Assembly (NCBI GenBank): GCA_947184155.2
Contig: CAMXCT020000841.1
Span: forward strand, 104,501 to 168,500
Length of the DNA stretch: 64,000 nucleotides
Reading direction: 5' to 3'
From: Cladocopium goreaui
Taxonomy: Eukaryota > Sar > Dinophyceae > Suessiales > Symbiodiniaceae
Shown in pieces: positions 20,961-32,400 of the stretch. The position numbers were made by a program, and so were the translations under genes. Within the stretch, counting starts at the first letter, position 1, and each line of letters opens with the position of its first letter. The notes beneath the pieces are model-generated. The model had not been told where the DNA came from. It saw only the letters and a list, made by a program, of their open reading frames with translations, and ran no database searches.

Positions 20961-23900
20961 GAAGAGGAGGAAGAGTCTGAGGAAGAGGATGAGGACGACC
21001 TCAGCGATTTGGAGGCCGGGCAGTTCGACAACAGCTTAGTCTGCCATGTATAGGCAAACATTGTGATTTCCCATGGTTATGTTATTTTACCAGAGGGTAG
21101 ATAGAAATCAAACGTTTGATCGTTGAAGAATCACTTAAATCCCCCATGTTGGGTGATTAAATTTTCATTTCGAGACAAACCCCATAGAAATTGGTTGCTC
21201 AGGTCCCATTCCTGGGCACTTACGGTTTACCCAGTGATGATTTGATCCCCATTCCTCGGATGCCCTGTTGATGCGTCCCCAAGGGCCCAGCTTCAGGATG
21301 AAGATCCAGAGGAAGAGGAGGAGAAGCCCGTGCCGCAGTTCGCGATCTACGGGCCACATCTCGTTCCGTTGGCGGAGGCTGTTACTAGCGGAGATGGAAG
21401 TGCAGGATAAGGATGATGAGGATGGTGAGAATGATGAGGATGATGAAGACGATGAGGATGATGAGGATCATGAGGACAATGAGGATGAGGGTAATTAGAA
21501 TGATGAGGATGATGAAGACGATGATGGCAATGATGATTTGTCATTATGTTGATTATGATGAGGAGTTGTTTGTCAGGTTCAGAGTTGTTCGATGTAGGTA
21601 TCCTTTGTTCAACTCAAATCATTATTTGAAGTTGATTCATCGGATGTCGTCATAGTCACCCCTGCAGACTTCACAGGTGCTCCGTTTGGAGTGGTCCAAG
21701 GGCCCTGCGGGTGCGCCGCCGGGAAGCCTATCCTCCCTGCAGCTGAAATGCATCACTTAAGGTCAAGGTATGTCAAGGTCTCTATCCATCTAGAAACCAT
21801 TTTCTTGGTCGAAATGTTGGTTTTCCACTGCCGCTTGTTCATGCGAGGGTAGCCATTTCGGATACACGTGCTTCATCAGATACCGCATGGGTGGCCTAGG
21901 TCCCAACGTGTGAGTGTGGCTCCTGGTGAAGAGCCACTACCTGCAGGTCCAGCATGGAAGCCTAGGGCCAGAACGGGTTAATGTGGTCAAGCCATTCATC
22001 ACCAAGATCACCATTTTATGGATGCTAGCCATCCCCAGTCATGGTCGGTTTATGGCCAGGGTTTGAGAATCCCAAGGAAGTTGGAAACAGGTGGTTTTTC
22101 CACCAGGAAAAACCAGTGTCTGCTTGGTGATTTCCCCTAAATCCTATAGTTGTTTTATCCAAAAACAGAATGGGCTGATGATCCAACATCACTTTAAAAT
22201 TCTTCAGGGTTGAGTTGTTCAAGCCCCGAGTGCCGTGACCCTCGCTGGCTTAGGTCAACATGTTGAGGACTGAAATTGTCTGTGGGGCTCCTCAAGCTGC
22301 AAGGACCGGAGAGGTGCACACACACAACCTGATGGGTCATGGAGTTGAGTCATTATGGATAAAACCTGATTGTCAAACGCATTTCAAAATCATGTCTATT
22401 TCAGAATCAGATCTAAGTATACAGACAAATATTCGGATCAAGTGTTTTCAACACATGAAAGACACCATTTCAAAAAAGCCAAGAACAACAATATGAGTCA
22501 TATGAGATTCATACGGTATTTATGGTTCATTACTCAGGGTTTTCGGGCCATTTCGGGCCTTACTGACTGTTGGCGAAGCCTGGCAGATGAACGGTGGCGA
22601 AGCCGAGGCAAAAATGTGGAATCCCTACTGGCGGCATACGAAGTGCTGACGGAAGATGCGGAAGAGGTCAAGGGTAGACGGCATTTTCTAGAGGGGATAT
22701 GATGGTAAATGGTGATTTAATGGTGATTTAATGGTGATTTAATGATGGTAAATGGTGATTTAATGGTGGTTTCATCCTGATTTAATGGGGATTAATTGGG
22801 ATTTAATGGTGATGTGATGTGATGATCAACCAGTGGATTTAATGATTGGGTGACCCTCAGCTTCAGGGCCAGGGCCTGATGGAACTGTCCCTCTGATGGA
22901 ACGCCGCATCCGCGCCATGATGGCCATGGTATCGGCAGGATGACATCCCCGCAAAGTCCAAGGAGGTCATGGACCTGGAAGAGGTCTCGGAAAATCGGGA
23001 GGCGAGTCGAGGGCGTCTCAGGTCTCAGCATCGATGGGGATCGAAGCAAAGTTTGTCATGGGGATTGTGTGTCAAGAATTTTGATATTGATATGTTTGGA
23101 ATATGACATGTTTACATACCATCTCATAAATATCCCACATCCCCTGATTTATCAAACCATCAAATCTTGGATTTCTTGAGCAACTTGATATAAGATGTCG
23201 GATAGGCATAGCAAGGCAAGAATCTAGACATGATACGTTCGGGAATATATGCCATGGTTAATTAATTGGTTTTGTTTTATTGGGAAACCAATCTAATAAG
23301 TTAGTGTAATGTACCATCCAAATCCATCAAACATCTAACCAATTTGAGATGATGTGTTTGGGGTTGTATACCGAGTTGCGGATCTATAGATTAAGACATG
23401 GTATAAAACCACACACCACACATTTGTAGGTATGTATTGTATCAATGGTGATATATTGGGATAGTTTGTCGGACAAGGAGATATTATATGATATTATATT
23501 ATGATATTATATGGTATGCCGCATGGCCATTGAATACTAGGGAACGTGATGATTAGCCACACATCCCATCATTGCTGCGTGTACATTGGATTCTGAGGTA
23601 CTGTAGCCCTATATTCAGACAAACCCAATTTCAATTTTATCACATTCCGTTTGAATATCACACATATATATATATAATATTATATAATACACATATATAT
23701 ATATATAATATTTATTTCAATATATAACATATGTGTATACATTGTTCTTCTGGACCAAAAACAAAAAAACACTATTCTACTTCTACTTGAAAGATCTAAT
23801 GACAAGTTTTAAAAAAAAAAGGTGTCTTTCCTTTTTTGTTGGATCATTTTGGTTCAATTTCAGCTAAGAGGCTGGACAATTTACCCTGTCAGGACGAAGA

Positions 23901-26197
23901 TGAAGAGGAAGAGGAGGTTGATCAGACGGCAGATGTCGAAGAGATAGAGCCCGACGACGAAGAACCTTGGGCTCCAAATGGGGGTTTCCAAAAATGGGGA
24001 TAATTGAATAGCTTGATAGTTTATAATGGAACATCCTATTGAAATAGGTGATTTGGAGGTACACCCCATTTCAGAAACCTCCAAATGGCTCCAAGATCAA
24101 CCGCTTCTGAAACAGGTGGCTTCCTGTTTCTGAAAATCTTGTCTACCCTCCGGTAATCAAACGTGGAGAATCCACCATTTATAGATGGTGTTCCGTTTAA
24201 ACCTTCATTTCTAGGGGGTTTTCCAGCCACATTGGATGACCAGAGGGTCCGGAGGTACATTCTATTTGCCGCCCCGTGATGATCCTAGTTGACAGTGGAG
24301 ACGGGTTGGAGAACTATCATAGTTTAAAGAAGATCATACCTTAAATTGGTTCAATAGATAAATCATGATAAATCATCTATGTTCATCTAATTCTCCACGG
24401 CTATGTTATATTACCGGCGGGTAGTCAGACGAATTCGACTTTGGCCCGTCGTTTCTGGCAGACGGTCCACCTACCCAACGCTGACCTACTGTGGAATCCC
24501 AGCTCGTAGTCAATGTAGAGTGCCAGAACAGTTAGACTGCTTAGACTTAGACGTTCCATGAAATGGGTGTTCAACCGCTAACAGTTTCTGAAGCTGAATG
24601 ACTTTTTGCTCTAACTATGACAATCTATGACAGCTGTAACTGCTGTCGGCTCCAGGAAGACTTCTTCCTGCCAGAAGATGAGGCGTCCGTTCGAGCGCCC
24701 AAGGCCGCGGTCGAGACTCTCCAGGTGAAACATGGTGAAACGGTCGAGAAATGGGGCCATCATGGGCCATCTCTTGTTACCATTTATTACCCATATTTTT
24801 TCCGGATTTCCCTGATCAATTTCAGAAAAGCACACCTTTCACTATGCCTTTCATTGCATTTCATTTGGTTTTGCGCGGGAAAAACAACTAGACAATACTA
24901 GACACCCCTAAATCCACTAGTTCATCATCAGTTTCCCTTTTAAATGGCCATTTCGTGCTATTTGATGGGTAATTATACCGGTATACCCTAGGCCGCCCAA
25001 AACTCCTGGTGGATCATCGCCCCATCCCACACCTCCCTGGATCAATCTGGATCGATCTGAGGCCCCTTCAGAGTTGTCCCTGTTTTCCCGTGCGGAGTTG
25101 CATGTGCAGCGTGCAGCACTGAGAGGGCTTGGCTGAAGATACATGCCGTGCCGAATCGTGCCGAAAGCCACGGGAAGTAACATGCGAGAACCACAGATGT
25201 TAGATGATTTTGGTTGTGTATATGTTGTGTATATGTCGTCATTTCTATGGCTGGCAGGACAATGCCGCATTTGTAGATGACTGATGATTGACCTACTGCT
25301 CCGATTTTATTGAACTTATTTATAAATTATTAAGTAGTGCTGTTGAGGCTAAAGCCCAGTGGAATATCACTGATTTGATGATTTGTAGCCACAGTTACAG
25401 GATCCAGCTGAACACTCAATCCTCACCAGCCAGTCACTTCAGGCCGCGCACCCCTGGGACTTCCGGCGAAGCTTCGCTTGGCAGGGCAGCCGAGCTTTGT
25501 CTCGTGCCCCATGGCCGTGTTGCCCCATGGCCCTTGTGGAATAAACAACTAAATTCATTGGATTTTGATGGATTCTGAGGGTCCAGATTTTGATATGTTG
25601 AGGCAACTCAATAGATGTAAGCAGGATATCTTGAAACTCACAGTTTATGTAAAATTATGTGAATATGTGCAAGTATATTCACACACATATATATATATAT
25701 AATTATATATATACGTGTTTGGCGACCAACAAGGATCAGCACATACGGCAAGTTTCCCCGAACGGATGGCATCGGATGCGGACATGAATAACTGTTGTGA
25801 CGGGTTTTGATTCACAGGAAACAGCTGAGTCATTGCCAAGACCAGCATTGCAGATTACCCTCTGGCAAACTAACATAGCTATGGGAAATCACAATTTTTA
25901 ATGGGAACCTCACTATAAATGGCCATTTTCAACCAGAGGGTAATTCCTTGAGATTTGAACTTTGAACCACTTCGAATCACACTTGGTATGTAGTGGGGTT
26001 TGTTGATGTATTAGGCTCACTTTTTTGCCGATGTCACGTACAGGACCTACAGTCTGAATGGGAACCCCTTTCCAAACCATCCTCAGCTCAGATGTCGTCT
26101 CCAAAGCGCCGAAGAGTGAACCTTTCCTTTGCTGCAAATTTCCAACTCAAGTTCAGATACGTGAATATATATATATATATAATTTGAAAGATATTAA

Positions 26198-26229
<32 letters not shown>

Positions 26230-29200
26230 GTATATATATAATATTATATATATATGTGTGTATAATATCCCTTGATATCTCCCAATTCTCAGGGCTGAAT
26301 TTTTAGCCCTTTCACAATCGCCACATGGGTTGGCTGCCATGAACTATAGATATACCATCAGGCTTATGAATGGGATATTTCTGGAATTTCACAATCAAAA
26401 TTGTGGAGATATTTATTGGGATACCCTTTGGTAATTTGACAGTCAGCTATGGAAAATCAGCATTTGAGCCAGCACCATCAGCTAGACATGGGCCATTTTG
26501 TATGTCACTATGTCAAATCACCAAAGGGTGCAGACTTTCCATAATTTTTCTCGTCAAAATTGCCACCATTTTATGGTGGGATCTTTCCAGGTCAAGGTGT
26601 TCAATGGCTTTCACCCGGACAATGCCAACAAGATCTTTCCGCAGGCGAAGTTTTTCTGAATTTCCTGAGGTTGCTGGGTTTTTTTGGGGAGCAAAATCAT
26701 ACAAACACATACAAGACCAACAACACTGATGAATAAAGACAATGAACATGTATAGATAAGAATGTGTTTTGATTCGTCATACATACAGATATACATGTAT
26801 ATTCATGTATGTATATATATATATATGTGTGTGTGTGTGATTCCTATTGATTCCTAAGGTCAACCGTCACGGTAACAAAGCCCCCCGATGCTCGATGCCT
26901 GGCCACTGAAGAGTTGTTGAAAACGTCGACAGGCCGCAGGCATCTTACTCCTCATGCACGTTTCGGCCCGGAAGAGCCAGACAGCGCACAAGGGAAATGG
27001 AGAAAAGGCCGGAGCTGAGAAAAATTAGGGGGATTTGCATGGGCGGATTCCTCCAGAAATGACTCTATTTGTGAGAAAATCATGGATTTGTTGCAAATGG
27101 TGAATGGATTCATCATGTTTAGATAGCTGTGGCTGATTCAAATGTGATCTGAATATTGATCCCATTGGCTGATCGCTGGAAACTCTCCAACGTTAGCAAC
27201 AAATCATGCATTGAACCGCCAACTATTTGATTTCATTCCTCAATGACTTCTCAAGGAATACAGAAAAAAATGAATTCCGTAGTCAAATCGATCATGTTGA
27301 TTCCAGCTTGGGGGGTACGCCCTACGAAAGTGCTTCGGCTTCGCGTTTCGATAATAGTTACTCATCCCCGCTAACTCTATATATATATAATTATATATAT
27401 ACAAATTTAAGTGTCTAACTTTTGTATCAGATGTATTTTCCCATGATACTGTGGATGTTTTTTCTTTTTAAATCCTGCACTAAAAATAATTGGTAACTCT
27501 TTTTGTTTAGCTATGTCACTAACACTGTAAATATATCATGGGATTACAATGGGATAATCTGCCCATCTACTAATCATAGAATTGGATGATGGGAAAATTG
27601 AAACCGGAAAGCCCGATCAGGGATGTCCACATCCCTTATAACCGTATGTTCCTGGTCACCTTGGGCGCTTGATCAATTTGATGGTCAAAACACCCATGGG
27701 TTTCCCCAGCGGCTTGGCTCAGGAGTCGGATTGGGCCGAGCCATTGGTGGATCCCACGGACCTGGTCCAGCAGCTGGTGGAGGTGCTTGGCTTTGACGTT
27801 ATTTTTTTCGTGGAAAACATGGAGAAATCCCTGGAAATTACTATTGTTATATGTATATATATCTATATATATATAATGTTTATTTGGTGAAATTTGATGG
27901 ATATAAAGATGTATACTTGTTGATTGTTCATGTATATTACTAAGATCAATGATTTTTTTTTCATGGAACAAGTCCTATTTGGATCAATGATTAGTGAAAC
28001 GTGGGAAACCCTGGCTGCCAGAAAGAACTACCATGACTGGGGATGTTTTTTTTTTTCTCCCCCACCCATGAAAATGGTGATGACTTGGCTTCATTGGGTT
28101 TACCACATTATTGTTTTGTTAAATCATTATACATGTATATATATATATAGTGTTTTCTATTGGACATGATTTGACTCTTACATTTTGGGCCCAACAATTC
28201 TGGATATTTAATGACCTATATATTGTTTGTAATATGTTGATGGACAATTTCAAGAGTAATGATTGCTCCAGACCATAGTTGGAGAAAGTGTAATTTTACC
28301 TCTGTACTCAGCCAATCTTCCCCCCTTGTATCTGGGATATGGGAAGCAACAGCCTGATTGTTTGACTGAACTTAAAAACAGTTCATTACATTTGGCAGCA
28401 ACAATTTGAATGACAATGATGACATCTAAAAAATGACATCTACCGACAAAACCTGACAGTAGCGAAGCAAATCTAGGACATCATCATCTTACATGTATGT
28501 ATATATATATATACTGTATATACTGTATAAATAATATACAATGTGTATATATATATATATATATTACGCATATGTATATATATATATATATCTATCTATC
28601 TATATCTATCTATTTACATGCGGTAAAAATGGTTTATATATTATATATATATTGTTTGAATTCTATTCCAAATTGTCATGTAGTTGAGCGATCTTCTCAA
28701 TGTCACCTGTTTCTGGACAGCTCGAGCATAGGTGGAACTTTTGCTGGACTCTACTGTGGAGGTGCTGGTTGGATGGGAAACCACGCCGACATCAATGGAA
28801 TTTCCATCCAGGTAAGCGTTGAGGGTATAGAGCAAGGTGTGATTCCAGAAGACTTTGGAATTCAAGGGCTAGAGCAGGAGCAGGAGTAGCTGCCATTCAC
28901 TGTGATTTATGTGATTTATAATATAATTGTGATTTGAGTATGGTAACAGACATTTACACGAAGCATTAGCTACTGGTTTCGCCGGCCTGGGATTTGCCTA
29001 TATCGTGCCACCCAGATCACCAGCACTTCACCATTCCAAGAAGCGGTTTTTCAGGGAACATTTCGTGTAAATCAGCCAGGCCCGGTGGCTCACCAACTTC
29101 ACCAAATTGGAGCCTCCATGGCGGCAGACTTGGGGGGTTTGATGGGTTGCCGCAGATGTTGACCAACTTCTGACCTAGTTTTGCGAGTTGATGTCAGATA

Positions 29201-29243
29201 TTGACCCCCAGGGCTTTTTGCAGCACTTGCAGTCGGATTTTCC
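20961..29243 (+). CDS. Gene D: intron-dense acidic protein of unknown function
   Basis: Exons with matching phases are 20961-21038 (EEEEESEEEDEDDLSDLEAG), 21297-21405 (PQFAIYGPHLVPLAEAVTSG), 21677-21767 (GVVQGPCGCAAGKPILPAAE), 22579-22673 (ADERWRSRGKNVESLLAAYE), 22867-22928 (DGTVPLMERRIRAMMAM), about 22939-23021 (DDIPAKSKEVMDLEEVSENR), 23871 to about 23983 (LPCQDEDEEEEEVDQTADVE) and 24656-24724 (EDFFLPEDEASVRAPKAAVE). Less certain pieces lie at about 24426-24503 (LARRFWQTVHLPNADLLWNP), 25404, 25816-25854, 26043, 26890, 27690-27800, 28732-28811 (VELLLDSTVEVLVGWETTPT) and 29190-29243 (SDIDPQGFLQHLQSDFP, with a GTGAGT donor). The donor at 21405 is AG|GATAAG. I recognise no domain. Acidic clusters separated by helical segments suggest a nuclear or ribosome-biogenesis-type protein, but that is a guess. 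The start is not found. Confidence 0.45.
21071..21099. mobile_element. Fold-back element, right arm only, in a gene D intron
   Basis: CCATGGTTATGTTATTTTAC then CAGAGGGTA matches the right arm. It lies between the exons ending at 21038 and starting at 21297. No left arm is seen nearby. Confidence 0.6.
21411..21540. repeat. GATGAG/GATGATGAG simple repeat in a gene D intron
   Basis: An imperfect array of GATGAG, GATGATGAGGA and GATGAAGACGATG follows the exon that ends at 21405. It translates as Asp/Glu, but that frame does not agree with the flanking exons, so I treat it as intronic simple sequence. Confidence 0.6.
22711..22820. repeat. 11-bp GGTGATTTAAT tandem repeat
   Basis: GGTGATTTAAT and variants (GGTGGTTTCAT, CTGATTTAATG) occur about eight times between the exons ending at 22673 and starting at 22867. 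It fills most of a short intron. Confidence 0.75.
23655..23730. repeat. AT microsatellite
   Basis: Alternating ATATAT blocks broken by ATAATATTATATAATAC, partly palindromic, in a long gene D intron. Confidence 0.85.
24144..24423. mobile_element. Degenerate long fold-back copy with CCGG variant ends
   Basis: A left arm TACCCTCCGGTAATCAAACG starts at 24144 and a right arm GGCTATGTTATATTACCGGC then GGGTA ends at 24423. Both arms carry CGG where the family usually has TGG, so they belong together although 280 bp apart. The interior contains unrelated DNA, probably a nested insertion. Confidence 0.5.
25682..25714. repeat. AT microsatellite
   Basis: A run of about 33 bases, CACATATATATATATATAAT and onward, palindromic around AATTATAT. 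Confidence 0.8.
25856..25942. mobile_element. Fold-back element, TA-flanked, directly after a gene D exon
   Basis: Starts TACCCTCTGGCAAACTAACA and ends CATTTTCAACCAGAGGGTA. The right arm is shortened. It begins one or two bases after the coding piece TAESLPRPALQ ends in CAG at about 25854, so insertion and exon boundary nearly coincide. Confidence 0.75.
26166..26262. repeat. AT microsatellite cluster
   Basis: Five ATATATAT blocks with short interruptions (TTTGAAAGATATTAA, ATATTATATA), ending in GTGTGTATAAT. Confidence 0.85.
26422..26529. mobile_element. Fold-back element variant with CCCTTTGG ends
   Basis: Left end TACCCTTTGGTAATTTGACA; right end TGTCAAATCACCAAAGGGTG. Both arms carry the same departures from the common CCCTCTGGTAAxTAACA form, so the arms match each other better than they match the family. 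The body keeps AGCTATGGAAAATCAGCATTT. Confidence 0.65.
28497..28605. repeat. AT microsatellite with TATC tail
   Basis: Long ATATATAT blocks with ACTGTATATACTGT and a TCTATCTATCTATATCTATC tail. Confidence 0.85.
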
Positions 29244-29446
29244 GTGAGTATTCAAGTTTCATGATACGTCCAATGTTTCCACCACAAAAGTCAGTCAAAA
29301 TACTGAGAAAAAACAGCCTAACAAAATGTCGCATATCCACCCTCATTCAAAGATATCCAAAGATCAAAGCAATCTTTGCACATCGAAAGTAAGTCCATGT
29401 TCTAAGTTCCACACATTGTTTCGCACGCGATTCCAAAATTTAGCAG

Positions 29447-32400
29447 CCTTGCTGCCATGGCGCTAGACGCGCTTCGGAACGATGGGCCACTGCCATTGCT
29501 GGATCTGAAAACGGGAGATTTGATGCTCAGCAGCGAGCCTTTAAGATTCTTGGCGTCGGGGGAAGGGTGTCCTGGCTGGGGCTCTTCACATTTAGCCCTG
29601 TAAAAATAATCCATATACAAAAGCTTTGGAAATTCATAGGTTTCCTAGGAAATCAATGGACATCATTTGCAAATGATGATAATGATCTCTTTTCATTTGT
29701 TTTTCCATCTATAATATGCATAATATATGATTTCTTAATATATTTATATATAATATATACTGTAATTTATAATGCATATATATATATATATATGTGCGTG
29801 TGTTTACTGGAGGGCGCATAGATTTCGTTACAGTTTTTCATTGGTTTCACAGCCTTCGGGGGCAGGGCGGTGAGTTCACAGAGCTCACGGCACTCTATCA
29901 GATCCGATATAGGAATTGATAGGAATTGCTTATCAGTGTGATAAACCAAACAGCATCCAGAAATAGCAGAAATAGATGGAGAAGATTGGAGAAGTAATTT
30001 GATGCTGATTTACTTTTCCCATTGCCCCGATGTTGCCGAGATCCCTTGAACTGTTTCATCCGGTGCTGTTTGTGCATGAAGGCGGGCTGGTAAACTGGCT
30101 GGCTAGGCACTTGAAAGACCACCAATTGTTTGAAAGAAAAAGAACTGTGGTTAAGAGGGAGCTGTTCGGAGGTACTCGTATTCATATTCTCTAAATAGGG
30201 AGCCACTCGTTCGCCACTCGTTCCAAGAGTTTCCCAAGCTTGATAGAAGTGCCAAGTTAGCACCTCCATTTGGGGATTATCGTTGACAGAGACATGGGAC
30301 CCGGGCGAAAATCGGCATGCTCAAAGCACCATAATAGGGCCTTTTGGAGTTCCGTTGAAAGGCCAGCACAGAGTTTATTCCACCAATTCTACTGGTTAAA
30401 TGCTGATGATTGCATGATCCCTTCAGTCTTCAACGCTGTTCCGCTAAACATAGTCTAAACTCAAAAGATTTGAAGGCCTACCGTAGGACCCTAGGACCCA
30501 GTCATGCCCAGTCACTATGTCATCTATATCACCAGTCTTTGCAAGGCCTACAGCCCTACCTGTTCGACCAACAATTGACCCAACACGCTTGGGAGCTGAG
30601 CAGGTGCACCATATCGGCTTGGTGATAAGGCCTCAGGATTTTGATTCCCAGTCGCATGCTCCTTGGTGGCAGGGCTATACAAGGCATGTTTTTTTGTTGC
30701 ATAGATCACCTTCTTTGTCTTGCTCGCTCTGCACATGCACACACACACACACATATATATATATACATATACACACATGTATGTATATATATATATATTT
30801 ATAATATGTTATATATAATATGTTATATTTACTTATTGATTTATTTATTTGTTTTTTATATGCATATGTATTCACATATGTATATGCATATATTTTTTAT
30901 GATTTAATTACATGCCCATACACACACATATATATATATATATGTACATAGGCATATATATATATATATATGTACGTGTATACATATATATATATATATA
31001 TGATGTCATGTGCATTACATTAGTAGAGGGAGCATGCCTCTGTATGTAGACAGGTGCAGCCCTGTTTCAGGTTATTTTCCCGTCACCCGTATTGCAACTA
31101 GTGTTTGCAAGGTAGCTTCCTATCTTTTTGCAGCACACGGATTGGACCAAAAAAAGGATACGCCGAAATGCACGAGTTAAACAATATTTTCCTTACTTAA
31201 ATTGTATCCAACACAAATAGACATGCCATTTTCATACAAGCCCAAGTATGTTTCTTGGAACCATGACTAATGGTTTACAGAACAACTTCAGTCCCGAGAC
31301 CAGGCACGAGATTTTTGGGGAAAATGCTGGGATGTTCCGATTGCAGTTTGCCTGAGAAAGACTACATGTTTGTACCTAAATAAATGTATTCACCTTGCAG
31401 ATATCATTGGATTAAAATAAAAAAAAAAACGTGACCTACATTCTATTGATATTGACTCATTGACCTTTATTCACAAGAGATATCAATAGAATGATACCAG
31501 CAATTCTATCGACTCATTTTTTTAACACTGGGATCTTCCAATTGCCAGCAATAGGTCTGAGGGTCAGCTGTGAGGTCAGACAAGCCCACCCAGAAATGGA
31601 CAACTCGAAAATGTCCCGCGGCATGACACAAAGGGTGTCCATGTGTAAACTAACGTAACTATGGAAAATCGTCATTTTTTATGGGTAAATCCACTATAAA
31701 TCACCATTTTCAATAGCTATGTAGCAAATTACCAGAGGGTACACATATCTACACACGGGATCAAAGGATCTATGGCTGGGTCACTTTGTGATTTTCCGAA
31801 TTCAGTTGGGGATGGGTCGGATGGGTCCCAATCGACCAAGGTCTCTCTTTTAATAGCCTTTGCTTATTGAAAATAACGAAGCCATGGCCCATAGAAATAG
31901 ATGATTTGTGATTTATCAATATTTATCATTTATCTTTACAGCCACGCACTTAGTTTGTTTCTTTGGTGGATTGATACATGTCTTGTATGATATAATAGAT
32001 TGACGTGGCAACCTTCCACTTTGAAATTGAACTATTTGATTTGTTTTCATATTTGCTAATCTACCATATTGCTTGGTTCTTCTGTTTATTTTGTGCTCCT
32101 GGCCAAACCATCGATTTTGTATTTTTTTTCCTCAAAACCAATCCATCCATTCATGGAGGACATAGGCATGGGCACCTTTTCTGGCGTGACGAAGCCAGGT
32201 ATGTGCTGCATTTCCTGCATTCTGGACTGAGACTCGAAGAAAAAATCAAGTTGGTCCTGGACGTCGCTGATGCCCATTCTGCCAACTAACTCTAATGTCA
32301 TGGTCCAAAAAATTGTGTGGAAATTCCTTACTAAACCATGGTCTCTGGGGTGTTTGATTTGAATGGGAAGGGATTATATAATGAGTTGAAGCGGCTTTAT

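Noticed and set aside
21849..21872. GGTAGCCATTTCGGATAC, resembling the dinoflagellate spliced-leader sequence
   Set aside because: Only about 12 bases agree and no 5' exon start or donor pattern is present; too short to call a spliced-leader relic.
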